DNA from: Sulfurihydrogenibium yellowstonense SS-5
GTDB taxonomy: Bacteria > Aquificota > Aquificia > Aquificales > Hydrogenothermaceae
Direction of reading: 5' to 3'
Assembly (NCBI RefSeq): GCF_000173615.1
Contig: NZ_ABZS01000060.1
Location: 1-8,667, forward strand
Length of the DNA stretch: 8,667 bases
In this document: positions 1 to 5,136 of the stretch, piece by piece
Numbering within the stretch: position 1 is the stretch's first letter
Layout of the letters: each line of letters begins with the position of its first letter
The notes under the pieces: model-generated
Told to the model about the DNA's origin: nothing
What the model saw: the letters and a program-made list of their open reading frames with translations, nothing else
The model's database searches: none
Program-made: the position numbers and the translations under genes

Positions 1-394
1 TAAGTGTATCCATCCCTTCTGATGCTCTTATTAAAGCCATTTTTTTATCTTTAAATGTATCTATGTTTTTTTCAAAATATACTTTAAGCCCTTCTGCACT
101 GAAGACTTCCGGAACGATTATATCTTTATATCCAAGTTTTTCTAAGTATTTTGCTGTTTTTTCTCCAACAGCTATGATTTTTTTATCAATCTTTGAAATT
201 TGAGAAAAGAAATACTTGACTGCATTTTTACTTGTAAAGATTAAATATTCATAATCTTCAAGATTAAGATTTTTAATTTCTACCGGCTCAAATCTGATTA
301 ATGGAAAAGATATAGGATTAAATCCTGCTTTTATGAATAAATCTTTTACTTCTTCAAAACCTGACGCTTCTCTCGTGATGATTATGTTTTTCAT
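1..394 (-). CDS. hemD: Uroporphyrinogen-III synthase, 3' end outside the window
   Basis: HemD closes and isomerises hydroxymethylbilane to uroporphyrinogen III, the branch point of heme, siroheme and corrinoid synthesis; it acts in the cytoplasm. I translated the open frame by hand: it starts MKNIIITREASG and runs to the left edge (131 codons of a family of about 240-260). Family signs are the N-terminal ITR strand, a PLI(R) strand near residue 31, FTSKNAVKYFF near residues 53-63, AVGEKTAKYLEKLGY near 74-88, and SAEGL near 97-101 at the domain crossover, all in the usual order. The ATG (394-392) overlaps the stop of the upstream K+ channel gene as ATGA, so translation is probably coupled. The C-terminal half is not visible, so catalytic integrity cannot be judged. 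The family call is fairly sure despite HemD's low sequence conservation. Confidence 0.87.
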   Translation of the reverse strand, partial: MKNIIITREASGFEEVKDLFIKAGFNPISFPLIRFEPVEIKNLNLEDYEYLIFTSKNAVKYFFSQISKIDKKIIAVGEKTAKYLEKLGYKDIIVPEVFSAEGLKVYFEKNIDTFKDKKMALIRASEGMDTL

Positions 395-1932
395 TGAGAT
401 TCACCTTTTGGTATTAAAAATATTGCATCGCTTTCTTGAATTTCAAAATCATCTTCCGGATTTAAGATTATTTTTTTATTTCTTTCTACTGCAATCGGTA
501 AATAGCCATCTTTTCTAACGATTTTTATAATCTCTCCGAAAGTTTTATAACTTCCAAGTTCTCTAACTTTTACTTTTTGAATTCCTGTCTCTGCATCTAA
601 TAACGTTTCTATCAAGCTTGTCGCACCCGGATTTAATAAACTTGAGAACATTATCTTTCCTACTATCTGACCATGAACCAAAACTTCCCTTGCTCCAACC
701 CGTTTTTTAAAAATTTCTGCATCTTCATCCAAAAGAACTTCTATATAAAGTTTTACTGTTGGATTAAGCGTTCTAATAAGCATGCCCGCTAAAGCTGTTC
801 TTGCATCTATATCTCTTTCGGATAGATTTGGTAGCTTTTCACCGACGATGATTACATCTGAAGCATTTTCTATTCCAACATCTAAAAGATTTTTTTCTAA
901 GATAAAATCTCCTTTTTTATAAAGGATATATTTTGACAATTCTATTCCTAAGTCTTTTTTATCATAGTTTGTTAAAAGCACAACAGGTTTTTCTTTATCT
1001 ATATCACTTTCCATTATTTTTTCAAGGATTTCTTCAGATGTTTCGTTGTATCCACAAATAACTATATGGTCTTTTAAATCTCTCATGACTACCTCTCCTT
1101 CCTTCAACTCTAAAAGTCTGTTTATAAAAGAAACAGAGAAACCCGCTGTTAAAACTGATACTAAAATAACATTAATAATTACCATTAAAGATGCTGCAAT
1201 CTTTCCTACATCAGAAATAGGAACTATATCTCCATATCCAACTGTAAAAGATGTTATGATACCCCAGTAAACGGCCGCCCAGATACTGTCAAAATTTTTA
1301 TTCCCTGCGTTATGCTCATAGATGTATGTTAAAAAAGAGAAGAAAATAATATTTACAAACAAACTTGAAAAAGTAAATGTAAAGACAAAGCTGTTTTCTT
1401 TAAACGCAAAAAAGAAATTTCTAAATGCAGAAGAGTATCTTAAAAGTTTTAGCAGTCTAATTAACTGGAATATCCTAAGCATTCTTAAAGGTCTAAAGAT
1501 TGGCAATATTGCAAGAAGGTCTATGATTGAATAAGGCTTTATCATCCACTTAAGCTTTGGTTTTAAAGCATATAAAAAGGCATTAAAATATACTTTTAAA
1601 TTTCTTTGTTTATGTTCAGTTAAATAATCTTTAAAATCTTCTGTAAAATCAGAAACAACCCACCATCTAAGTATGTATTCTATCAAAAAGAAAAATAATG
1701 TAAACTCTCCAAAGTCTATAAGAAAATCATGCAAATCTTTGGGAAGCTTTTCTCTTTTTGGAGATATTAATAGAAAAACCGTGATTGAGGATGTTAAAAC
1801 TAAAAAAATTGCAAAGACAGAATAAATATGATTTAGAGAATTTCTATCATTTTCTAAAAGATTGTATAAAAAAAGCTTGAATCTTTTTACAAATGTTTTG
1901 TGATTTAATCTTTTTCTTTTTAACTTAAGCAT
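391..1932 (-). CDS. Six-TM voltage-sensor-type potassium channel with RCK (TrkA-N/TrkA-C) domain
   Basis: A 513-residue K+-selective channel subunit of the inner membrane, expected to be tetrameric. Domains: basic cytoplasmic N-terminus (1-33); S1 about 36-57; S2 about 70-93 with E76 and E85; S3 about 133-145 with the Kv-type IIDLLAILP (D138); S4 147-165 carrying R147, R150, R153, Q156, R159, K162, R165 at every third position; S5 about 183-206; pore helix and filter TVGYGD at 230-235; S6 about 242-272. An RCK domain starts near 286 (HIVICGYNETSEE, like the MthK GWSES nucleotide-fold turn) and ends in a TrkA-C-like beta region (about 450-511). The ATG has an SD AAGGA at 1943-1939, six bases upstream. 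The family usually opens in response to ligands bound to the RCK ring; the S4 charges suggest voltage sensing too. It resembles E. coli Kch in layout but has a better charge ladder. It lies 110 bases after the enoyl reductase gene and overlaps hemD by four bases. Confidence 0.94.
   Translation of the reverse strand: MLKLKRKRLNHKTFVKRFKLFLYNLLENDRNSLNHIYSVFAIFLVLTSSITVFLLISPKREKLPKDLHDFLIDFGEFTLFFFLIEYILRWWVVSDFTEDFKDYLTEHKQRNLKVYFNAFLYALKPKLKWMIKPYSIIDLLAILPIFRPLRMLRIFQLIRLLKLLRYSSAFRNFFFAFKENSFVFTFTFSSLFVNIIFFSFLTYIYEHNAGNKNFDSIWAAVYWGIITSFTVGYGDIVPISDVGKIAASLMVIINVILVSVLTAGFSVSFINRLLELKEGEVVMRDLKDHIVICGYNETSEEILEKIMESDIDKEKPVVLLTNYDKKDLGIELSKYILYKKGDFILEKNLLDVGIENASDVIIVGEKLPNLSERDIDARTALAGMLIRTLNPTVKLYIEVLLDEDAEIFKKRVGAREVLVHGQIVGKIMFSSLLNPGATSLIETLLDAETGIQKVKVRELGSYKTFGEIIKIVRKDGYLPIAVERNKKIILNPEDDFEIQESDAIFLIPKGESQ
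1084..1104 (-). promoter_or_regulatory. Internal ribosome binding site and ATG for a free RCK domain
   Basis: Inside the channel gene the codon for Met283 (1086-1084) is preceded by the purine run AAGGAAGGAGAGG (1104-1092). It contains AAGGAG (1100-1095) with an 8-base spacing, better than the SD of the full-length start. Met283 sits between S6 and the first RCK strand. Initiation here would give a soluble 231-residue protein (1086-391). MthK makes its extra RCK subunits from an internal methionine at the corresponding place. The site is seen; its use is inference, and the run also encodes Lys-Glu-Gly-Glu, so chance is possible. Confidence 0.5.
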
Positions 1933-1938
1933 TACGTT

Positions 1939-1943
1939 TCCTT
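1939..1943 (-). promoter_or_regulatory. Ribosome binding site of the K+ channel gene
   Basis: AAGGA (1943-1939) lies six bases before the ATG at 1932-1930 and supports that start. It begins six bases beyond the base of the repeat hairpin at 1950-2002, so folding of that hairpin could influence access by ribosomes. Confidence 0.7.
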
Positions 1944-1949
1944 ATAAAG

Positions 1950-2002
1950 GTGAGACGTGAGAGGCGAGACGTTAAATGCTTTTCACCATCTCACCATCTC
2001 AC
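1950..2002 (-). other. Long RNA hairpin formed by opposing repeat arrays
   Basis: On the minus-strand transcript the arm 2002-1984 pairs with the arm 1966-1950. There are 7 pairs, a one-base bulge (G1995), 6 pairs, a one-base bulge (U1988), then 4 pairs: 17 pairs in all, two of them G-U. The loop is 17 bases (1983-1967). It starts about 40 bases after the enoyl reductase stop and ends just before the channel SD. Only CUUUAU follows the stem, so it is at best a weak terminator; it might instead act as a processing site, an mRNA stabiliser or a partial attenuator. Function is inferred. Confidence 0.55.
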
Positions 2003-2038
2003 TATCTCACTTATTCACTTTCTCACTTACTCACCTAC
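1950..2038. repeat. Opposing short tandem arrays: heptamer GTGAGAC x3 and octamer TCACCATC x7
   Basis: On the plus strand three 7-base units related to GTGAGAC occupy 1950-1970. Seven 8-base units related to TCAC(C/T)(A/T)TC occupy 1983-2038; the first two are identical and the later ones diverge. The two arrays are inverted relative to each other and separated by 12 bases, which produces the hairpin listed separately. The octamer array ends only four bases short of the stop codon of the enoyl reductase gene. A related copy lies at 4902-4963. This is probably a dispersed intergenic repeat family of the genome. Confidence 0.75.
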
Positions 2039-2042
2039 TTAT

Positions 2043-2822
2043 TTACCTTCCACCCCTAACTAAAGATAATCCACCGTCAACTACTATAGTTTGACCTTGT
2101 ATCCATCTTGCATCCGGAGTGCATAAAAATCCAACTACACCGGCCAAATCTTCTGGTTGCCCCATTCTACCAAGTGGTGTTAGTTTGATTGTTCCTTCTT
2201 TAACTTCTTCATAGTTCGGGAAAAGCTGGATTGCTTCTGTATCTATTGGTCCACCGGATACACAGTTTACATTAATTCCCATTGGACCAACTTCTACCGC
2301 TAAGTATCTAACAAGCGTTTCTAATGCTGCCTTTGCCGAGCCGTGTATTGCATAATTTGGCATATAATCCCTTGTCCCGGTTGATGAAATAGCTATAATC
2401 TTTCCTTCTCTTCCTTCCATAAGCTTAACGGCTCTTTGAGAAGACCATATAAAACCAAAGGTTGTAATGTTGTATATTCTTAGAGTGCCTTTTTCTTTAA
2501 GTCTTAAAAATGGTGCAAAACCACCGATTACTTCTCTTCCTGATGCTACTGCGTTGCTTACAAAAATATCTAAGTAGCCAAATTTTTCTGTGATTTCATC
2601 AAATACTCTGTCAATCTCTTCCTTAACTCCAAAATCTCCTTGAACTATATAAGACTTTCTTCCAAGCTTTTCTATTTCTTGTTTGACTTCTTCAGCCTTT
2701 TCTTTGTTTTTATAGTAATTAATAATTACATCGGCTCCCATAGAAGCCAATTTTAAAGCTATTGCTCTTCCAATTCCTCTGCTTGCTCCTGTTATAAATG
2801 CTAACTTTCCTTCTAAAACCAT
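2043..2822 (-). CDS. fabL: Enoyl-ACP reductase, FabL-like short-chain dehydrogenase
   Basis: A 259-residue cytoplasmic NAD(P)H-dependent reductase of the SDR superfamily. It probably performs the last step of the fatty-acid elongation cycle (trans-2-enoyl-ACP to acyl-ACP). The cofactor turn TGASRGIG is at 11-18 and an INYYKNKEKA segment follows the second strand. The active site has Tyr157 and Lys164 spaced Y-x6-K, as in enoyl reductases; ordinary ketoreductases (FabG) have Y-x3-K. VSGGPIDTEA (188-197) followed by FPN (201-203) and the ending GQTIVVDGG (243-251) also match Bacillus FabL as I remember it. The segment 95-125 is a few residues longer than in FabL. The ATG is preceded by AGGGGG (2834-2829) at six bases and lies 12 bases after the trpD stop, so it should be co-transcribed with rplS-rnhB-trpD. 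Alternative: a FabG-like ketoreductase; the family is certain, the substrate is inferred. Confidence 0.82.
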   Translation of the reverse strand: MVLEGKLAFITGASRGIGRAIALKLASMGADVIINYYKNKEKAEEVKQEIEKLGRKSYIVQGDFGVKEEIDRVFDEITEKFGYLDIFVSNAVASGREVIGGFAPFLRLKEKGTLRIYNITTFGFIWSSQRAVKLMEGREGKIIAISSTGTRDYMPNYAIHGSAKAALETLVRYLAVEVGPMGINVNCVSGGPIDTEAIQLFPNYEEVKEGTIKLTPLGRMGQPEDLAGVVGFLCTPDARWIQGQTIVVDGGLSLVRGGR

Positions 2823-2834
2823 ATCAATCCCCCT

Positions 2835-3845
2835 TTATGAGAAATTTCTTAATTTTTCAAGAACTTCATAGCCTTTTTTATTATAAATAGTCTCTTTTGC
2901 CAAATCTATTCCATCTTTTATAGAATCTACAAGACCTATAACTTTTAAAGCAAATGCTGAATTTAAAGCCACAAAATCTGTTTTTGAAGAATAATCTTTG
3001 CCTTGTAAAATACTTAAAGCAATCTCTTTATTACACTCTACATCTCCACCTTGAATTTCAAAAATCTCAGCTCTTTTTAATCCAAAATCTTCCGGTTTTA
3101 CTGTATAAAAGTTTATATCAGATTCATTAATCTCTCCAACATAAGTTTCTGCTGTGATAGATACTTCATCTAACCCATCTAATCCATGGACTACGTAAGC
3201 TTTTTTTACTCCAAGATTTTGTAAAACTTTTGTTAGTGGTTCAACTAAGGATTTATCATAAACACCCATCACTTGATAATTTGCATCAGCAGGATTTGAA
3301 AGTGGTCCAAGAATGTTAAAAATTGTTCTAACGCCTATCTCTCTTCTTTGTTTTATTACATTTTTCATTGACGGATGGAACAATGGAGCAAACATAAAAC
3401 CAAGGCCTATTTCTTCAATCTGCCTTGAAACTTCTTCCGCTGTAAGCTCTATTTTTATTCCCAAAGCTTCCATTATATCTGCACTTCCGCATTTTGAAGA
3501 GATAGACCTGTTGCCATGCTTTGCAACTTTACCACCTGCTCCCGCCACAACAAACGCCGATATTGTAGACACATTAAAAGTGTTTAACCTATCTCCACCT
3601 GTCCCGCATGTATCAACAAGTTTACTTTTATCTTTAACTACAACTTTAACAGCTTTTTCCTTCATGATTCTTGCTGCTGTTTCTATTTCAAGAATAGACT
3701 CTCCTTTCATCTTCAAGCTGATTAAAACAGCTCCAATCTGTGCATCGGTTAGATTACCTTCCATTAGATTATCAAAAAGATAGGTCATCTCTTCTTTTGT
3801 TAGGTCTTGTCTTTCTGTAAGTTTTTTTATAATATCTTTAATCAT
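2835..3845 (-). CDS. trpD: Anthranilate phosphoribosyltransferase
   Basis: This 336-residue enzyme joins anthranilate and PRPP to give phosphoribosyl-anthranilate, the second committed step of tryptophan synthesis. Residues 1-65 form the helical N-terminal domain. The PRPP/Mg motif GTGGD is at 81-85, then NVST (91-94), KHGNRS (109-114), [10 protein letters not shown] (120-129), the anthranilate-side RREIGVRT (167-174), the NILGPLSNP strand (177-185) and the acidic GLDGLDE (221-227). All family motifs are intact and the length is normal. I chose the ATG at 3845-3843 because GGAG lies six bases before it; a TTG four codons upstream lies on top of that SD. The start overlaps the rnhB stop by 8 bases (ATGATTAA), implying coupling. 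No other trp gene is visible. It has the standard TrpD motifs and does not look like a TrpD2/YbiB or thymidine phosphorylase relative. Confidence 0.96.
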   Translation of the reverse strand: MIKDIIKKLTERQDLTKEEMTYLFDNLMEGNLTDAQIGAVLISLKMKGESILEIETAARIMKEKAVKVVVKDKSKLVDTCGTGGDRLNTFNVSTISAFVVAGAGGKVAKHGNRSISSKCGSADIMEALGIKIELTAEEVSRQIEEIGLGFMFAPLFHPSMKNVIKQRREIGVRTIFNILGPLSNPADANYQVMGVYDKSLVEPLTKVLQNLGVKKAYVVHGLDGLDEVSITAETYVGEINESDINFYTVKPEDFGLKRAEIFEIQGGDVECNKEIALSILQGKDYSSKTDFVALNSAFALKVIGLVDSIKDGIDLAKETIYNKKGYEVLEKLRNFS

Positions 3846-4431
3846 CACTAACTCCAAGATTAAAGCTTCTTCTATGGATTGGAGTAATGCCGAATTTTTT
3901 TATCTCTTGATAATGTTGTTTGGTTGCATAACCTTTATGTTTATCAAAAGAGAAGTTCGGATATTTTTCTTTATACTCAATCATTATTCTATCTCTAACT
4001 ACTTTCGCAATTATACTTGCTGCTGCTATTGTATGAGATATTTCATCTCCTTTGATTAAAGGCAAGTGATTTATACTTTCATCTAATTTTACAAAATCAA
4101 CTAAAGCTATATCCCATTTTGATTTTAAAGATTTTAGATTGTTTTCCATGTATATTTTTGCAGCATTTGATATTCCAAGCTTATCTATTTCTGTATTTTC
4201 TATGATGGTAATATTTATTTCTTCAGCGTAATCGTGAATTTTTTCAAAGAGATACTCTCTTTCTTTTTCTGAAAGACCTTTTGAATCACTATGTATGAAT
4301 GGTTTTTGATGCTTAGGAAAAATGACTGATGCAATAACAAGAGGACCGGCTAACGGTCCCCTTCCTGCTTCATCTATACCAACAATTTTTTCATAACCTT
4401 GACTAAAAAGTTCTTTTTCAACATTACCCAT
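3838..4431 (-). CDS. rnhB: Ribonuclease HII
   Basis: This 197-residue endonuclease cuts the RNA strand of RNA/DNA hybrids and removes single ribonucleotides misincorporated in DNA. The four acidic catalytic residues are present: D20 and E21 in [13 protein letters not shown] (18-30), D112 in the VDF turn, and D129 in KGDE, followed by the [14 protein letters not shown] helix (135-148). The substrate-binding C-terminal signatures HKGYATKQH (165-173) and [10 protein letters not shown] (181-190) are normal. The gene starts inside the end of rplS with an 8-base overlap (ATGGGTAA) and only a weak AAAGAA ahead of it, so translation probably depends on ribosomes leaving rplS. The rplS-rnhB neighbourhood is conserved in many bacteria, often with rpsP-rimM-trmD upstream; those genes are absent here. 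Confidence 0.96.
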   Translation of the reverse strand: MGNVEKELFSQGYEKIVGIDEAGRGPLAGPLVIASVIFPKHQKPFIHSDSKGLSEKEREYLFEKIHDYAEEINITIIENTEIDKLGISNAAKIYMENNLKSLKSKWDIALVDFVKLDESINHLPLIKGDEISHTIAAASIIAKVVRDRIMIEYKEKYPNFSFDKHKGYATKQHYQEIKKFGITPIHRRSFNLGVSDD

Positions 4432-4825
4432 TATTTTCTTTAGAAGCTTGAGATTCTGCTTGTCTTTTCTTGATTTCCCATTCTTTAAGCTCTTTAATTT
4501 TAGCAGCTTTACCTTTGAGATTTCTGATGTAGTAGAGTTTAGCTCTTCTAACTTTACCGCGTTTAACCACTTCTATTTTTTGAATAGATGGACATGCTAT
4601 TGGAAAAATTCTTTCCATTCCAACGCCGTAAGAAACTTTTCTAACTGTAAAAGTTTTCCCCGTTCCGCTGCCTCTAACTCTTATAACTAAACCTTCAAAA
4701 ATCTGCGTTCTTTCTTTTTCACCTTCTTTAACTTTTAAATGAAGTCTTACAGTATCTCCTACTTTAAATTCAGGAATGTCTTGTGGTAAATATCTTTGTT
4801 CAATTTCTCTAATTAATTGGTGCAT
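4424..4825 (-). CDS. rplS: Large ribosomal subunit protein bL19
   Basis: A 133-residue ribosomal protein at the 30S-50S interface. The whole family core is visible: [15 protein letters not shown] (21-35), [16 protein letters not shown] (39-54), the [18 protein letters not shown] stretch (58-75) and the basic [16 protein letters not shown] (86-101), ending KGKAAKIKE (104-112). A charged tail of about 20 residues follows, so the protein is somewhat longer than the usual 113-120 residues. The ATG at 4825-4823 is set by a strong SD GGAGGA (4837-4832) six bases upstream. The frame stays open up to 4960, but that extension covers the promoter and repeat DNA and does not look like protein. It is the first gene of the rplS-rnhB-trpD-fabL block. 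Confidence 0.98.
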   Translation of the reverse strand: MHQLIREIEQRYLPQDIPEFKVGDTVRLHLKVKEGEKERTQIFEGLVIRVRGSGTGKTFTVRKVSYGVGMERIFPIACPSIQKIEVVKRGKVRRAKLYYIRNLKGKAAKIKELKEWEIKKRQAESQASKENNG

Positions 4826-4831
4826 AATTCT

Positions 4832-4887
4832 TCCTCCGCTGAAAAATTTTAAAGAAATATTATAGCACAAGAAATTTATTTTAAACA
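4832..4887 (-). promoter_or_regulatory. rplS promoter (extended -10) and ribosome binding site
   Basis: Reading the minus strand, TGC followed by a perfect TATAAT lies at 4867-4859, an extended -10 box. The -35 position at 17-base spacing is TGTTTA (4887-4882), a poor match, as is common with an extended -10. Transcription would begin near 4852, giving a leader of about 27 bases that contains the SD GGAGGA (4837-4832). This is the best promoter in the window and probably drives the rplS-rnhB-trpD-fabL block. Confidence 0.65.
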
Positions 4888-4901
4888 TTATGATATGAAA
4901 T

Positions 4902-4963
4902 GTGAGAAAGTGAGAGGTGGGGCGTTTATAAAGTTTATCTTTTAACCTGACACACTTCACTCA
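4902..4963. repeat. Second, diverged copy of the GTGAGA repeat element
   Basis: The plus strand has GTGAGAAA (4902-4909... read from 4902 as TGTGAGAAAG) followed by GTGAGAGG (4910-4917) and TGGGGCGT (4918-4925). This resembles GTGAGAC-GTGAGAG-GCGAGAC plus GTT at 1950-1973. After an AT-rich middle, CACACTTCACTCAT (4950-4963) recalls the opposing TCAC array. Folding is much weaker than for the copy at 1950-2038. It sits just upstream of the rplS promoter. Confidence 0.5.
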
Positions 4964-4973
4964 TAAATTCTTT

Positions 4974-5002
4974 CGTCATCCTGAAGCCGAAGGCTAGGAT
5001 CT
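4974..5002. repeat. Dispersed hairpin repeat of the GTCATCCTGA...GGATCT type
   Basis: ATCCT (4978-4982) and AGCC (4985-4988) pair with GGCT (4992-4995) and AGGAT (4996-5000): a nine-pair stem with a two-base GA bulge and a GAA loop. The motif, beginning CGTCATCCTGA and ending GGATCT, looks like an intergenic repeat that occurs in many copies in several unrelated bacterial genomes; this is from familiarity, not a search. It is locally GC-rich compared with its surroundings, which favours a mobile or repeat origin. Confidence 0.65.
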
Positions 5003-5011
5003 AATCTTTTA

Positions 5012-5029
5012 ATGTTTTTTAAAAAACAT
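5012..5029. repeat. Perfect 18-base AT palindrome
   Basis: ATGTTTTTT followed directly by its reverse complement AAAAAACAT, with no spacer. On the plus strand it follows the repeat hairpin at 4974-5002, and the T-rich stretch looks terminator-like, but there is no plus-strand gene to terminate. It may be part of the decayed repeat element or a weak bidirectional stop signal. Confidence 0.5.
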
Positions 5030-5047
5030 ATATTCTTTACCGATAAC

Positions 5048-5074
5048 AGAATGGCAAAAAGGCAATATCATTCT
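5048..5074. repeat. Imperfect inverted repeat AGAATG...CATTCT
   Basis: AGAATG (5048-5053) and CATTCT (5069-5074) are inverted copies around a 15-base middle with GGC-AAAAA-GGC. It looks like a mutated form of an AGAATGACA...TGTCATTCT palindrome, related to the GTCATCCTGA repeat nearby, so 4974-5074 may be one decayed composite element. A stem of six AT-rich pairs is too weak to call a terminator for the EAL gene. Confidence 0.4.
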
Positions 5075-5136
5075 TCTCTTATCTTTGCTGTAAAAGTGAA
5101 ACGCTTATAAAAACTTATTACATATCGCTCATTGCT

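Larger units (their letters stand above)
4826..5136. other. 311-base non-coding spacer between the EAL gene and rplS
   Basis: No credible gene lies here on either strand. From rplS outward it holds the rplS leader and promoter (4826-4887), a second copy of the GTGAGA-type repeat (4902-4963), a GTCATCCTGA...GGATCT hairpin repeat (4974-5002), a perfect AT palindrome (5012-5029) and an imperfect inverted repeat (5048-5074). The stretch 5075-5136 after the EAL stop shows nothing recognisable and no clear Rho-independent terminator for that gene. Confidence 0.7.

Noticed and set aside
333..518. Plus-strand open frame of 61 codons over the hemD/channel junction
   Set aside because: Antisense to two genes with clear family motifs; hydrophobic product is a by-product of Lys/Glu-rich coding on the other strand.
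1983..2038. CRISPR-like array
   Set aside because: Units are 8 bases with no spacers and progressive decay; this is a short tandem repeat.
3313..3783. Plus-strand open frame of 156 codons
   Set aside because: It lies wholly antisense to trpD, whose motifs are all intact; no SD or family signature in the plus-strand product.
3846..3857. TTG start of trpD four codons upstream
   Set aside because: The TTG codon overlaps the GGAG that serves the ATG at 3845, and that ATG gives the same 8-base overlap as rplS/rnhB.
4826..4960. N-terminal extension of rplS by 45 residues
   Set aside because: The extension covers the promoter, SD and a repeat; GGAGGA six bases before the internal ATG and the family start MHQLI fix the start at 4825.
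4974..5020. Rho-independent terminator from hairpin plus T-rich tract
   Set aside because: The T-rich side is on the plus strand, where no gene ends; on the minus strand the hairpin is not followed by a U run.
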